Positions 9,940-10,000 of a DNA stretch of 10,000 bases are shown piece by piece (the stretch's first letter is position 1; each line of letters begins with the position of its first letter). Under the pieces are notes generated by a model. The model was not told the DNA's origin. It saw nothing but the letters and a program-made list of their open reading frames with translations, and searched no databases. Origin of the DNA: Botryococcus braunii (taxonomy: Eukaryota; Chlorophyta; Trebouxiophyceae). The stretch lies in NCBI GenBank assembly GCA_002005505.1, contig KV908431.1:160001-170000 (forward strand), written 5' to 3'. A program made the position numbers and the translations under genes.

Positions 9940-10000
9940 ATTTCTTCGAAGCAGAAAGAGAACAGCTACAGACTTAAGTGTGGGATGTGCACACACAAAC
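9940..10000 (+). CDS. Possible second exon of the candidate gene, cut by the window edge
   Basis: If the acceptor at 9939 is used, phase 0 continues as ISSKQKENSYRLKCGMCTHK, open to the end of the window and holding a CxxC pair. With the alternative acceptor at 9925 the frame would be PLNSDFFEAEREQLQT and then stop at 9974-9976. The two options give unrelated peptides and nothing in the sequence decides between them. Confidence 0.18.
   Translation, partial: MSSKQKENSYRLKCGMCTHK

Overview
This is a stretch of eukaryotic nuclear DNA that looks like intergenic 'transposon graveyard'. It holds pieces of two Ty1/copia elements (both on the minus strand), one Ty3/gypsy element (plus strand), a foldback-type inverted repeat and very long simple repeats. 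There are no prokaryotic-style operons. The polyproteins use unbiased codons at moderate GC, and the simple repeats (GA, CA, GCTA, poly-G, poly-A) are unusually long. A repeat-rich green-lineage alga would fit, but the organism cannot be fixed from the sequence; this is inference.

Layout. 1-229: a foldback palindrome with 88-bp arms, part of an inverted repeat whose partner lies at 7312-7678. 230-472: no recognisable gene. About 473-939: probable 3' LTR of copia-1, with its polypurine tract at 941-950. 960-4438: copia-1 body (reverse of + strand), with an intact RT/RNase H block, a broken linker carrying a 125-nt CT/GA microsatellite, and an integrase with an internal deletion. 4439-4767: 5' LTR of a gypsy element that inserted into copia-1, bounded by a perfect 7-bp terminal inverted repeat. 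4770-4781: primer-binding site. 4839-7311: gypsy gag-protease-RT, cut off after the RT. 7312-7465: second copy of the foldback repeat, inverted relative to the left one. 7466-7770: no recognisable gene. About 7770-8160: probable LTR of copia-2. 8167-8392: C-terminal RNase H scrap of copia-2. 8395-8734: 340-nt GA/poly-G tract. 8775-8799: A25. 8800-9240: no gene recognised. 9241-9309: candidate first exon of a secreted or membrane protein with a consensus splice donor, followed by a repeat-rich putative intron and a possible acceptor at 9939.

Order of events inferred from nesting: copia-1 landed first, and the gypsy element then inserted head-to-head into its protease/integrase boundary. The gypsy 3' half and the copia-1 5' end were later lost at a junction with a foldback repeat. 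None of the retroelements is complete in this window, although the copia-1 RT/RNase H and the gypsy gag-PR-RT frames are uninterrupted, which suggests fairly recent activity.

I did not find a convincing new multi-gene system. The most notable structures are the long-range inverted repeat that brackets the nested retroelements, a GTACCTTATG motif shared by LTRs and coding linker, and a microsatellite placed exactly at a frame break in the copia polyprotein.
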